16,767 nucleotides of DNA from Candolleomyces eurysporus (GCA_027579435.1 JANBPK010001146.1:7378-24144); one strand, 5' to 3'. Counted from the stretch's first letter, positions 1 to 9,208 are shown. Numbers and translations are program-made. The notes: a model not told the origin generated them from the letters alone.

Positions 1-2462
1 CNGATTCCGATTCCGACACCGATTCGTCCAGTTCGGACGATGANGCATCTTCGGTTTCNAACAAGCCACTTGCACCAGAAAGTACNGTTGAAGCTTCGAC
101 NGTGTCACAAGCTCCTACCCTCCCNGAGAAACCNCCTNTCGCTCCTCCTNNNGTCATAGCTCCTCCTGTCGTACCCCCTACTCCCTCGCCACCTCCCCCT
201 GCTTCACGAGACACTACTCCGAAGGCTAAAGATGGGCGAACCTCCCGTGCCAANTCTGTCCAAAGGCTGAGCAAACCCCCTGAGCTCGCTCCTATGGCCC
301 TTTCTCTCGGAAATGGGTCCACTGCAGGAGTCTACCCAATTGCCATGTCNTTTACCCGTGAGGAACTGACCACTCAGGATAGAATCAACTCATTCCTGTC
401 AGGTGCTGAGTCTCCTTACTCTGCGACATCAGTCCTGGTCAACCCTCCGACGCCCTATCATGACCGTTCTGTTCTCCCAGTCAATCCGGAAACCCCAGCT
501 GTCGCTCCCCCGCCTCTCCCGGCGAAGCCTCCGAAGGAATCCAAACGAAGTTCTCGAGATCCTTCCCCTGGTCACCCTACTCGGCAGACGGAAACCTTTA
601 AGCTTGTGCGCAACCATTCTGGGAATGCGTACATGTCAACGGAGACGATCGTAGCTGCAGGGCAACAGTGGGAAGTGGTAGGGACGGAGAAGTCGAAGAC
701 CAGGTCTTCTTCNAAGAAGGACAAGGATCACCATCACCACCGCGAAAACACTAGGAAAGAGTCGTCCTCCTCTAGCAAACATACCACCAATGGGGCCAAA
801 GCCGAGGANAGTGANCCTTATANGTCNTCTCGCAGTCAGCAAAGACATTCGAAGCAGGTTTCTTCGTCGAGTCAGCANCAGGANGTCTCGACTGTGCCGA
901 TGCCTTCCAAGGCGGNCAATGGCGTGCGGTCGTCGTCGTATCGCTATGAAGACGGGCATGACNACCGCAGGTATGAAGAACCGCAGCAAATTATGTCTCC
1001 AAGGAGNGGTGAGGACTCGTCGTCCTCGAAATACCGAGAGGACAGGCGGAAATCGGATTATGGAAGGAGCAGAGAGGAGATACGCGGCAGTATCAGTAAG
1101 GACGACTATCGGCGGATAGAGGAACATAGAAGGAGAGAGGAGAGGAGGAGATATGAAGAGGAGAAGCGATATGAAGAAGAGAGGCAGATGGAAAAGGAGA
1201 GGAGAAGGAGAGAGAGGCGTGAAAAGGAGCGAGAGAGAGACCTCAGAGAGCGGGAGAGGGAACTGGAGCGTGAAAGAGAACGACTGGAGCGAGAGAGGCA
1301 ATTAGAAGTTGAGAAGGAGCGGGAGAGGGAGCGTGAGCGTGAAATAGAACGAGAGCGGGAGAAGGAGCGAGAGAGGCAACGCGAGGTGGAACGGGCGAGA
1401 GAATGGGAGAGGGAGCTGGAAAAGGAGCGACAACGAGAGCAGAAGAGGAGAGAGAGAGAAATGGAAAAAGAGCAACAGCGTGAAATAGAGAGGCAGCGGA
1501 TACGGGATTTGGAAAGAGAACTGGTGAAGGAGCGCGAAAAGGCAAAAGAGAGGGAGCGCGAGAAGGAGCGTGAGAAAGAGCGACGAAGACGTGAACGTGA
1601 AGAGCGACGCCAACAAGAGGAGAAAACCAAGAGGGACAATGAACAACGTGCTCGGGACGAGATCAAACGTCGCGAGCGTCGCGCTTCTGAAGACTCTAGG
1701 CAACGACGCAAACGGGATGATCGCAAATCTGAGGACGAGAAGAAGGATCGTGCTACTGTATACCTGACCCCCGAACACAGTCGGGTCGAATCGTACTACG
1801 GTAGCAGCTCTCAGTCCAGCTATATCCCACACTCGTCCGAAGGCCGCGTGGAACGTCGGCCTTCAACTGCCACTCGACCCACCTCTGAGCTACCTTCAGC
1901 CGCTGACTTCAATGCTTTACGCGCGAAGGAAGCTTGGGACATGGAAAGAATGTGGAAGGCGAGGAGTATGTATAGTGCTGAGCTGAATGGAAACGCCGCG
2001 CAAGCAATTCCAGCACAAAGCGTTCTCAGTTTCAGTGACAATCTTTCCACTCAAGGCGCAACCTACGGTTCCAGCCACACCGCCTTCATGCTGCAAACGC
2101 CATTCCAAGCTCCTGGGTCTTCGATATATCATTCCATGCCCACAAAGCCCCCTGCTATCATATACGGTTCGCCTGCTTCAATACCCAGTTTGCCAGACTC
2201 TCTACCTTACGACCCTTACGACCGCAATAACCTTGGAACCGCACCTCCACGACCGATCAGGAAAAGCGGCGTTGGCTCATCACCTCCAGCCGCTTTGCCC
2301 CAACCACCTATGACGAGACGACAACCGCTTGCGGAGAATCCTTTGCCAGAGCCGCCTCGTGAATCTACGTTTCAACCATCTTCCCTCCCACATCTAAACC
2401 CGTCCACCCTCGACACAGGCGACTACTGGGCGAAGTACGCAGGCGTTACGACCGCACATTAA
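1..2462 (+). CDS. Low-complexity protein with long Arg/Glu-rich helix (5' partial)
   Basis: One open frame runs from the window edge to the TAA at 2460-2462, with no stop upstream, so the true start lies outside the window. The visible part has about 820 codons. In order it holds an acidic Ser/Asp tract (nt 3-44), Pro-rich disordered sequence (to about nt 560), a short less repetitive stretch near nt 595-690 (contains NAYMSTETIVAAGQQWEVVG), Ser-rich sequence with a four-His run near nt 733, and a charged tract at about nt 1090-1780 built almost wholly of Arg, Glu and Lys. The C-terminal third is Ser/Pro/Tyr-rich, with a small conserved-looking patch near nt 1915-1970 (KEAWDMERMWKARSMY). The charged tract should form a single alpha-helix or coiled coil. 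I recognise no catalytic domain and assign no function. The sequence carries 23 N bases, all before nt 1008. The downstream gene is convergent. Confidence 0.85.
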   Translation, partial: DSDSDTDSSSSDDXASSVXNKPLAPESXVEASXVSQAPTLXEKXPXAPPXVIAPPVVPPTPSPPPPASRDTTPKAKDGRTSRAXSVQRLSKPPELAPMALSLGNGSTAGVYPIAMXFTREELTTQDRINSFLSGAESPYSATSVLVNPPTPYHDRSVLPVNPETPAVAPPPLPAKPPKESKRSSRDPSPGHPTRQTETFKLVRNHSGNAYMSTETIVAAGQQWEVVGTEKSKTRSSXKKDKDHHHHRENTRKESSSSSKHTTNGAKAEXSXPYXXSRSQQRHSKQVSSSSQXQXVSTVPMPSKAXNGVRSSSYRYEDGHDXRRYEEPQQIMSPRXGEDSSSSKYREDRRKSDYGRSREEIRGSISKDDYRRIEEHRRREERRRYEEEKRYEEERQMEKERRRRERREKERERDLRERERELERERERLERERQLEVEKEREREREREIEREREKERERQREVERAREWERELEKERQREQKRREREMEKEQQREIERQRIRDLERELVKEREKAKEREREKEREKERRRREREERRQQEEKTKRDNEQRARDEIKRRERRASEDSRQRRKRDDRKSEDEKKDRATVYLTPEHSRVESYYGSSSQSSYIPHSSEGRVERRPSTATRPTSELPSAADFNALRAKEAWDMERMWKARSMYSAELNGNAAQAIPAQSVLSFSDNLSTQGATYGSSHTAFMLQTPFQAPGSSIYHSMPTKPPAIIYGSPASIPSLPDSLPYDPYDRNNLGTAPPRPIRKSGVGSSPPAALPQPPMTRRQPLAENPLPEPPRESTFQPSSLPHLNPSTLDTGDYWAKYAGVTTAH
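1090..1780 (+). repeat. Arg/Glu-Lys low-complexity tract on a purine-rich strand
   Basis: The coding strand is almost continuous GAG/GAA/AGG/CGN codons, with repeated GAGCGNGAG-like words. The encoded segment of roughly 230 residues is dominated by alternating acidic and basic residues with few hydrophobic heptad positions. That favours a single alpha-helix over a classical coiled coil. Long minus-strand open frames here (for example 1106-1726) are antisense artefacts of this composition. Confidence 0.8.
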
Positions 2463-2932
2463 CGTGTTTTGCATGCTATGACGCACTACCGACTATCCAT
2501 CCATCCATTCAAATTGTCTTCAAACCCCATTTTATTCTAACATCTATTCAGGCCAGGACCCACCACCACAACACNTTTTTTCTTTGTACAACCCTTTTCC
2601 CCCTAATTTTATACTTTGTTGCATTTTTCGTCTGTATGGACACTAAAGTAGTGTAGGATAGGCCAAAGCATTAACTATTCGGGCGTCATATCGTTAATTA
2701 TTGTACTTCTTTTATATCTGCTTGCTTCAGCTTTCGCTTTCTTCCCCGCGTAGTACTTTTGTTGGGCTATGGAGGTTTTGTATAAATGCAATGAGCTATT
2801 TTACATGGGCGAGGCTAGTGAGAGGTGTGGTATTGAGAAGGTATGTATGAGGGAGGAAAACATTGAATAGCAGGGAAAATGGCAAATATCATACAACAGG
2901 AAGAAAGAAACAGAATCTACGACGGGTGGAGG
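2463..2932. other. Convergent intergenic region (two 3' UTRs)
   Basis: This 470-bp stretch separates the stop of the plus-strand gene from the stop of the minus-strand gene. It is T-rich, with a short CCAT microsatellite near 2495-2510 and one N at 2575. It has no plausible coding frame; the small plus-strand frame at 2879-3073 mostly overlaps the last exon of the opposite gene. It most likely holds both 3' UTRs. I see no clear terminator or RNA gene. Confidence 0.6.
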
Positions 2933-3547
2933 TCATTGTCCTTGAGCTTGAGGGTTGAGGGGGAACTCCGGTTCTGGATAGTCGTCCCAAACACGGTCTC
3001 CGTCCAAAAATCTTCTGAGCCTCGCAACTTGATAGGAAAGGTACATGACGATGATTTGCATCTTTATATCTAGGTTGAGTTTGAGGATATCTTCGCATGT
3101 CTTGAGGGCCTGTGCTCGAGTCGTTACAAACATATTTCCAGAAAAACCAAGATCTTTCAGATGATCGATTAGTTCGCCAAACTCTGAACACCATCCCAAT
3201 ACGCCGAGCTGGAAGTGTAGTGAGTCTCCGCTGACCGGCTGGTACTATGGCGAGGAATTCTCACCTGGCCATACTGCTTATACTTTGTGTAGAGTACACT
3301 GGGTGCCGAACTCAGAGCGAAAAGAAATGCTTCATTCTGTTCAATGACTGGTGTTGATGGAACATAAGGGGCTGCAGGAGGTGCTTGTGGTGTAGGCTGT
3401 GAATGTCGTCAGATATATCGTTCTGCACGAGAGGAGTATACTGACCTCAGGTCTTGGTGGGGGGACATCTTCAAACCAGGTCTGCCCTGCGTAATCATAC
3501 TCTCCTCCGGTATCGATGACGTCGTTTCGTTTGCCGGTCAAATCCAT
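2933..3547 (-). CDS. Unrecognised 169-aa protein, three exons
   Basis: The model is exon 1 3547-3446, exon 2 3396-3265 and exon 3 3208-2933. All junctions are phase 0, with donors GTCAGT and GTGAGA and acceptors ACAG and CCAG, giving 169 residues. The N-terminal half is Pro-rich and probably disordered (about residues 25-55). The C-terminal half (about residues 57-155) looks globular and helical, with motifs such as LGVLGWCSEFGELIDHLKDL and YLSYQVARLRRFLDG. The tail is acidic and Pro-containing. I see no signal peptide or membrane segment. I do not recognise the family; the folded half looks conserved, so this is probably a real fungal protein. Its ATG lies only 25 bp after the stop of the upstream same-strand gene. 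Confidence 0.75.
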
Positions 3548-3572
3548 AGTTAGTGTGAAGATTTAGGTTTGT

Positions 3573-4979
3573 TCAGTAGGCTGCGGGCTGCGATGAGGTG
3601 CCCTCGATCGTGGAGAACTCGGTGTTGGCGGTAGCGAAGGAAAGCTTTGAGTTGGCGGAAGAGCTGCGCGAGGCAATCGGAACTGGCTTAGCGAATGGCA
3701 GTTCGTGCTTGTATGAAAAGGCTCCGTCCTCGTGTACTTCTAGTGGGGAAAGTGGGGGTGATGTCGTCGAACTGGGAACACGAGTTGGGATAGGCAAGGA
3801 AAGGGTTGGAAGTTTCTGTGCTTGTGGGTCGGCCTCGAACGACAAACCGATTCCGGTAGGTTGGCGACTGTTGGCTTCGAGCTCTGTGGCCTTTGAGACT
3901 ATCCAAGAAGGGGATGGTGGGATGAAGGTGCTACGGGTAGACCCAGGGATAAGATCTTTGGTTGGCTGCGGTGGGGGGGGACGCAGTTAGGGTGTTGGGG
4001 TCGACGAATTCGTACTTGTGGAAGAGCGGGGCTAAAGACAAATTGTCGAGAGATCGCCTCGTGGTTTGCACGTCGAGGAATTCTGAGGTCTGGGGGGCTG
4101 CAGTGATAGCCGGCGCTTCTGCTGAAGGGTCGAAGATTGGGGAAGTTCGTGGCGAGGATTTCCTGAAGGATGGAAGTCGAAGAGAGACCCGAAGGATCCG
4201 TTTGACACCTGTCTTGAATCGGCTCAAGGAGAAGAGGCTTTCACGAGCTGTTCCTGTGTTGGATTGTTCGCGCTCAACCACCAATGGTACTGGTGCTGGA
4301 GGAGGGTTTGCAGGTGATCGTGCTACAGCCAAGGGTTAATCGATAACATGGATCAGGTCGAATGAAGGAGCTCACCAGTCCTCGGAGCAGTCGAATATGG
4401 TATAAAACTGGGAGGAGGTGGGAAATTCTTTGCGATGTCACCGAGTTCTGAGGGTCCGGAGGTATCTGAAGCGAATGTCCTGTCGACGGAGAGCGGTGTA
4501 GTGGCTGACTCTGGCTCTGGCACGCGATGAGGGGCCACAAAAATGCCCTCTGCCGTCTGGACTTGAAGCCTTGGTACCCCTTTGTGGACGACCGGGGGAA
4601 GGTCCGGGGGCGCTGGGTGAAAGTCGATGGTGGTGGGAGGCAAGGCCGGCAGCAACAGATCTTCCTCGGTTATGATGTGAAAGTCGTCGAAATCCTCGTG
4701 GACGGGCTGGAGATTCTTGTGGCTAGCAAAATGGCGCTGGAAGACGTGGACAACGGTCGCAGATGACTTTCGAGTCGAGCTGCGTAAAGACCCGCGAAGG
4801 CCTCTGCCAAATCTCGACTGCAGCGAAGGCTTTGATGACGCCGTTGGATCACAGACAAGCCCTTCAATCGTGGACCTGTGAAGGAAACCCTGTCTATCTG
4901 CTAACCCCCTCTTATGAAGCAACTCGTGTGGAGACACACGGCGGAGGCGTGTTCGAAGGCATGAGGGAAATGAATTCAT
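3573..4979 (-). CDS. Disordered Ser/Pro-rich protein, two exons, one-base frameshift
   Basis: Exon 1 is 4979-4376 and exon 2 is 4322-3573, joined by a 53-nt intron (GTGAGC...TGTAG). Exon 2 is open in one frame down to a run of eight G on the plus strand (3973-3980), then in another frame to the TGA at 3573. Counting seven G makes the whole model close exactly at 450 residues, so a homopolymer error is likely. The product is rich in Ser, Pro and Thr, with one short basic patch (contains FKTGVKRILRVSLRL) and an acidic patch near HEDFDDFHIITEEDLLL. No domain is recognised. The start is uncertain: an ATG at 4962 with a 64-nt intron (4939-4876, GTGTGT...TTCACAG) also joins in frame and gives a more natural N-terminus. 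The gene lies 69 bp after the preceding same-strand gene and 25 bp before the next. Confidence 0.6.
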
Positions 4980-5048
4980 TCAATTGGGATTTAGGGACCA
5001 TATTACATCAACTGACTATGTCGCTACGGCATCGATGTACATAAGAAA

Positions 5049-6793
5049 CTAGACGGAGGAATAATCGATGAGCTGGGGTTGGTTCGAGTTGATAAGAGGC
5101 TGGGTTTCTCCTCGCCGTCCTCTGATAAAAGAAATAACTTGACCCAGGTTGGCCACCGACAATGCAGGGAAGAGGATGGCAATCCAGTAGACAAGCATTG
5201 TGGAATCTTCCCATCGCGCATAGAGGGTCTGCGCCTCCTTGAAAGGATGCTCTATACCGATGTCCTTCACCCACGACCCGGGACCAACTTGTTCAAAGGT
5301 TTTATAACCTCCTCCCGCAATGCCGCTGAAACCTCCTTCTCCTCCATCGCACCACAACACCATGCTGTTCAGCTCTTGCGCTCGCTGTTTTGCTTGCAGC
5401 CACATTGAAAGCCCAACCGATCGCTCCCATGTTCTTGCTGGTGCCAAAATCAAGCCTGGGCGCGTTTCTAAATGGCTGAAAGGGAGGGGCATGGCGAAAT
5501 CAAGGCAGATTGACGCCGTAACAGAGACGTTGCGATCGCCCCACCTCGAGGATGGTACATCTTTTGGTCGAGCAATCGAAACGTTGACGAGCGCAGGAGG
5601 CTCTGAAGAATGCCGAAGTTGGTAGGATTCGACAACTGTGGTGTGCACGAGATGGTCAGCTCAGAAGACAGTCGGATCGAGCAGTTGCACTTACTGGGTA
5701 CAAGGTGTCGTTTATAATATGTCAGGTATGGCTCCTTGTTGTCCTTCCCAATGATGGCAATACCAGTCTTCTTCAAGCTCTTGTGCCCAGACTTGTCATC
5801 GGGGTCCGGCACGTATTGCTCGAAGGAAACTCCAACATATGCCCCCGAAATGTTGGTCCGGATGGTTTCAAAAGCCTCGTCTCGTTCTCTGTCAGAATCG
5901 AAAGTGACGGCTCCTTCCGGCCACAATAAGAACTTTGCACGGTTTTGGTGCTTCTTGGTTTCTTCGAAGTAGTCCTTGAACGTGGGCGCATTGTGTTTGT
6001 AGCGCTGGAATGTTGGATTGATGCATCCAACTCCAAACGTGGTCGCCTCGTCGACGTTCCCAACCGGCAATGGAAGGACATTTCCAACAAAATAGGACGG
6101 TACTGTGAGCAGGATCAGGATGCCTGCAAGGATGGGCGTGTTGTTGCCGTGGATTTGTTGAACTTCATCGTCTTCCGAGTCCGAGTCGTCTTGCTCGACT
6201 GGTCCCATATACCATGTTTGGAAGGCTTCCGAGAGGACGACAGCCCATGCGGCAGCGACCCAGTCTTGACTAGAAGTTCCAAGAATCGGTATCATCCACC
6301 CGTATGCGTCCAGGGTGGCACCTCGACTCCAAGTGAGCAGATGGCCAACTGGACTGAGGTACGGCACAGTGCACCATATACTCGACCAGATGGCTGGGAG
6401 TAGAAGGATCTTGCCAGCGGGGGACGTCATTTGCCTTGAAAACGCCCATTCCGCGTAAACTGCAACGACGACAATTGCGGAGGTGCATGCTGATAGGACC
6501 GACAGTAGTACGAATGATTGCAGCCCAGTGGACAGGGCCTTATGAGATGCAGCAAAGTTGGGGAGTGCACCTCCGACGGCGATCCCTGCCAGGAGGAAGC
6601 CCACTCTTCCTTTAGTGACTGAAGGAAATAGAACTTTAGAATAGGCATGCAACGCCGAAAGCGCTAGGATAGTGGGTGTGATTGTGGATGTAGATCCAAG
6701 GGCAAAGGAGGATAGGACAGCGATGGTGGTCACAAACACTAGGTCTCTATTCCCAGAGGAAAAGAGATCCCTCGGATTTGCAATCAAGTGCAT
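5049..6793 (-). CDS. Apolipoprotein N-acyltransferase-like / carbon-nitrogen hydrolase membrane protein
   Basis: Exon 1 is 6793-5695 and exon 2 is 5635-5049, with a 59-nt intron (GTAAGT...CACAG), giving 561 residues. The N-terminal half has about six or seven hydrophobic segments (residues about 20-240) with an acidic loop near 201-210. A carbon-nitrogen hydrolase domain follows (about 245-510), and a last membrane segment lies near residues 515-540. The nitrilase-type triad is visible: E293 in LLWPEGAVTF, K361 in YYKRHLVP and C410 in SICLDF. Their spacing (68 and 49) is close to that of bacterial Lnt (E267, K335, C387), which transfers an acyl chain from a phospholipid to the N-terminal cysteine of lipoproteins. 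The architecture is Lnt-like, but fungi lack bacterial-type lipoproteins, so the substrate is unknown. The predicted location is an internal or plasma membrane. Confidence 0.88.
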
Positions 6794-7204
6794 CGCAGAT
6801 ACCAGTCTGGTTGGTCACTGGAATGTAGTGATGGTGACCGCGAGACAGGAAGATGGGAAACCCGCCTGACCATCCTGATGACGCTCTTATATACCTGTCT
6901 GCTGGCGGCAATCACTGGGTCATGGGACTCTCGAGCTGTCACCCTTAGCTGCGCTTGATCTGCGCCCGCAGTCGTGAAAAGCTTCTGAGAAGGCGTATTG
7001 GTAGAGTCATTCTCTTATCGCTCACGCAGTAGCAACGAAGCCACGGAACCGGAACCTTCCAACGCGGGGACTACATATTAAACGCAGAGGAATTCACACC
7101 AAGAAGACGCACGCAGTCAGGTATCGAAAGAGGTTAACATGCGAAAACTGGAATATCAATCATATTGAAGTCGAACGGAAATAATTGCACGCCGTACCCA
7201 GAAC
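6794..7204. other. Intergenic region upstream of the Lnt-like gene
   Basis: These 411 bp hold the promoter and 5' UTR of the minus-strand Lnt-like gene and, at the far end, the 3' UTR of the next minus-strand gene. There is a TATA-like site at 6886-6893. I see no credible coding frame, RNA gene or repeat. Confidence 0.6.
6886..6893 (-). promoter_or_regulatory. TATA-like element
   Basis: On the minus strand the sequence reads TATATAAG, about 93 bp upstream of the ATG at 6793. This is a textbook TATA-box match at a reasonable distance. It rests on motif match only. Confidence 0.4.
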
Positions 7205-7866
7205 CTAGGCCGTCTCAGCGAATGGATCCTCACTCTCGTCCATCATCGCTCCCCCAACGAGCGCGTCGGAGGGGGTGAGCTGGGATAGATCATGTGCGCT
7301 CTCGACAGGGAGACCATCGGGTCCCAGCCCAGAGATATCAAGCTGTAGGTCATCCACCTTTCCCTCCTCAGTTCCATCGTCAAGACTTGGGCCCAGCGGT
7401 TTCAAAGACGCGTCCAACTCGTCGTCCAAATCTGGGGGTTGCTCCAGGCTCATTGAGAGCTGGGGTTTTGGGGACGGGGCTTTGGATGGTATGTCTTCAA
7501 TCGTTTCTGCTTCTGTCGTCGCCTCCTTCGGTGCTGGTTCTGCCCGTGAAGGGGCCGCGGTTTCGTCTTGGTCCATGTCTTCCTCCCCTTCAATGATTTC
7601 TGCGTCGTCAGGCAGTGGAACTAGCGGCTCATCTTCCTCGTCGTCGCTGAAGTGCTAATACGGTCGCGTTCAATTTTGTTGTCGGTCAGTTTGGACTATA
7701 AACCTACTTGGATTTTCTCAGTTTTGACCCATTTGTACACCTTGAGATTGGGATTTACTTCACTAGGGACCCATAGTTGTTCCCAGCACGGCACGGGCTG
7801 CATCAGCTGCCTTCGCGCTGCTTCAGTTGTAGCGGCGCTGACCCCGATCCTTCTCCGCGTAGCCAT
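7205..7866 (-). CDS. BCL7-like chromatin-remodelling complex protein
   Basis: Exon 1 is 7866-7708 (53 codons) and exon 2 is 7654-7205, with a 53-nt intron (GTAGGT...TTAG), phase 0, giving 202 residues. The N-terminus carries a WExxWV motif (W28, W32) followed after a short gap by LKVYKWVK (Y44, K45, W46). This spacing matches the N-terminal region of BCL7 proteins, which are SWI/SNF (BAF) subunits in animals. The rest is strongly acidic and disordered, starting with HFSDDEEDEP just after the splice site and ending with a Leu/Asp-rich tail. A nuclear role as a small remodeller subunit is inferred from the motif; no enzyme activity is expected. The start ATG is the first in frame and precedes the conserved block by about 25 residues. 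Confidence 0.72.
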
Positions 7867-8040
7867 AGATATATCAAGAAGATTGTGAAGAAGAACGTAT
7901 GATAATGGTGAGTGGTGGACAAGGTTCAACTGGACAGACTTGAACGCAAACTCGATAGCGTATTATGTAATCAATCCAGCGCTTGTGGCGGCCCGGCCAA
8001 GAAGCTCCGACGGGCCCTAACCCCAGGTTGACGACTTTCC

Positions 8041-9162
8041 CTAGATCTCCTCCGCCCATTGCAATACGTCGTTCTGTGTTAGAGACGAATTATGATCCTC
8101 GGTCTATGAAAGATTAATCGTCAACCAATGGTCTAATGGGAAGTGAAACTGCAGACCTCCGATGGCAAGCTAGGGCGACGGGTTTCTGAATGATTAGACT
8201 GAAATAGACTCGATGAGATCCCAAGGCAAAAGCCAGCTATCGTAGAATTCACCTTGAAAGTGTCCATGGACAACTCTAGGGCCGAGGAGCGCAATTGCTG
8301 CAGCTTAGCTTCCAGTTCATCGCATTTTCTGAGAATTATTGAGAATTCATCCCAGTGAAGTGCAAGAAGGCCTCGGACACGTACGAGTGAATGGTCTTCG
8401 TCTCCTCCTTTCTCAAATCGAGTTGGGTTTGCATCATAATTTCCAGATTACATCGAGCCTCGCGAAATGTATCAGCAACCCTGAATGCAGTGGACACACA
8501 ATGCGTGGGTCTACCTGCATCGGTCGAAAGTCATTCGCCGCCGCGAGCAGGTTCTGGCAGAGGTTGTTTATCCATTCAGCTTGCCGTTGCCATTCAGGTA
8601 CCACACCGACGTGTGCAGGTGGAGGATGCAAAAGCGATGTAATAAGGTTGGAATATGTCACCAGAAGTGACTTTAACACTGAGAGCAATGCAGGACGACG
8701 GTCTAACAGGGATGAGCCGACCCAGTCGCTCCCATTCAACCATGTGACGAGAAACACGTACCGACGGAAGGATCTGTTGGATACAGCTGTGCAATCCCTG
8801 CATCAGCTATAGAAGCGAGTTTCTCTTTGACCTGGGTATCACAAGTTATCGTCATGCAATGACGTCTCCATATGAAAGATAAGGCGCCGTACAAACCAGG
8901 TCTCTCCGTAGACATTGTAGTACGGATCCGGTTCTTCCAAAATCCAATCAACGCGTGGTTTCTCCAGCTGTAGAAGAGACCAATCTGGGACATCCTTTTG
9001 GTCGGATAATAGTTCGTGCTGGTTGGGGGTCTCTTCTTCCCGAGAAGATGCGCGCTCTTGGAAGAGTGCTAATAACTTGAGGTTCTGGGAGGTATACCTG
9101 GTGTAATGGGAGGGCGGAGAAGGAAAGGGATTCCTCAAGACGTTCTCCGTTTCGTCCTCCAT
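8041..9162 (-). CDS. MED7: Mediator complex subunit 7
   Basis: There are seven exons: 9162-8893, 8831-8762, 8702-8515, 8458-8385, 8328-8253, 8198-8157 and 8103-8041. The introns are 53-61 nt, and the total is 783 nt (260 aa). MED7 is a middle-module subunit of Mediator, pairing with MED21 and MED31 to bridge activators and RNA polymerase II. Family hallmarks are present: the N-terminal NPFPSPPSHYTRYTSQNLKL, then YNVYGETWF, then the short GIAQLYP motif, a Leu-rich helix (ALLSVLKSLLVTYSNLI), the FRPMQARCNLEIMM helix and a charged C-terminal helix. The last exons were fixed by frame: only the 42-nt exon 6 joins cleanly to an ending of LTQNDVLQWAEEI. The start ATG has a good context (CACAATGG). 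The gene is divergent from the acyl-CoA synthetase gene. Confidence 0.93.
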
Positions 9163-9208
9163 TGTGGGCGTGGAGATAGGCAAGTGGATGATTTGAGTTT
9201 GATATGGT

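Noticed and set aside
730..745. Run of four His codons resembling a purification tag
   Set aside because: It is embedded in a His/Ser/Lys-rich disordered region of the natural frame, with no vector sequence nearby.
1106..1726. Long minus-strand open frame, very Ser/Arg-rich, opposite the charged-helix region
   Set aside because: It is the complement of GAG/CGN-rich codons, which rarely yields stops. It has low complexity with no domain, while the plus frame continues through the whole gene.
3598..3990. Plus-strand open frame of about 130 codons
   Set aside because: It lies opposite the second exon of the disordered-protein gene and has an unconvincing Gly/Ser composition.
5076..5090. GGTTCGAG word resembling a tRNA B box
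   Set aside because: It lies in the coding exon of the Lnt-like gene, with no matching A box or cloverleaf around it.
5945..6403. Plus-strand open frame of about 150 codons inside the Lnt-like gene
   Set aside because: It is antisense to membrane-protein coding sequence with clear family motifs; no promoter or domain supports it.
7050..7062. CGGAACCGGAACC short tandem hexamer
   Set aside because: Two copies of a hexamer can arise by chance; there is no further context in the intergenic stretch.
8339..8812. Plus-strand open frame of about 157 codons across MED7
   Set aside because: It runs antisense through four MED7 exons and three introns; the MED7 exon model is well supported.
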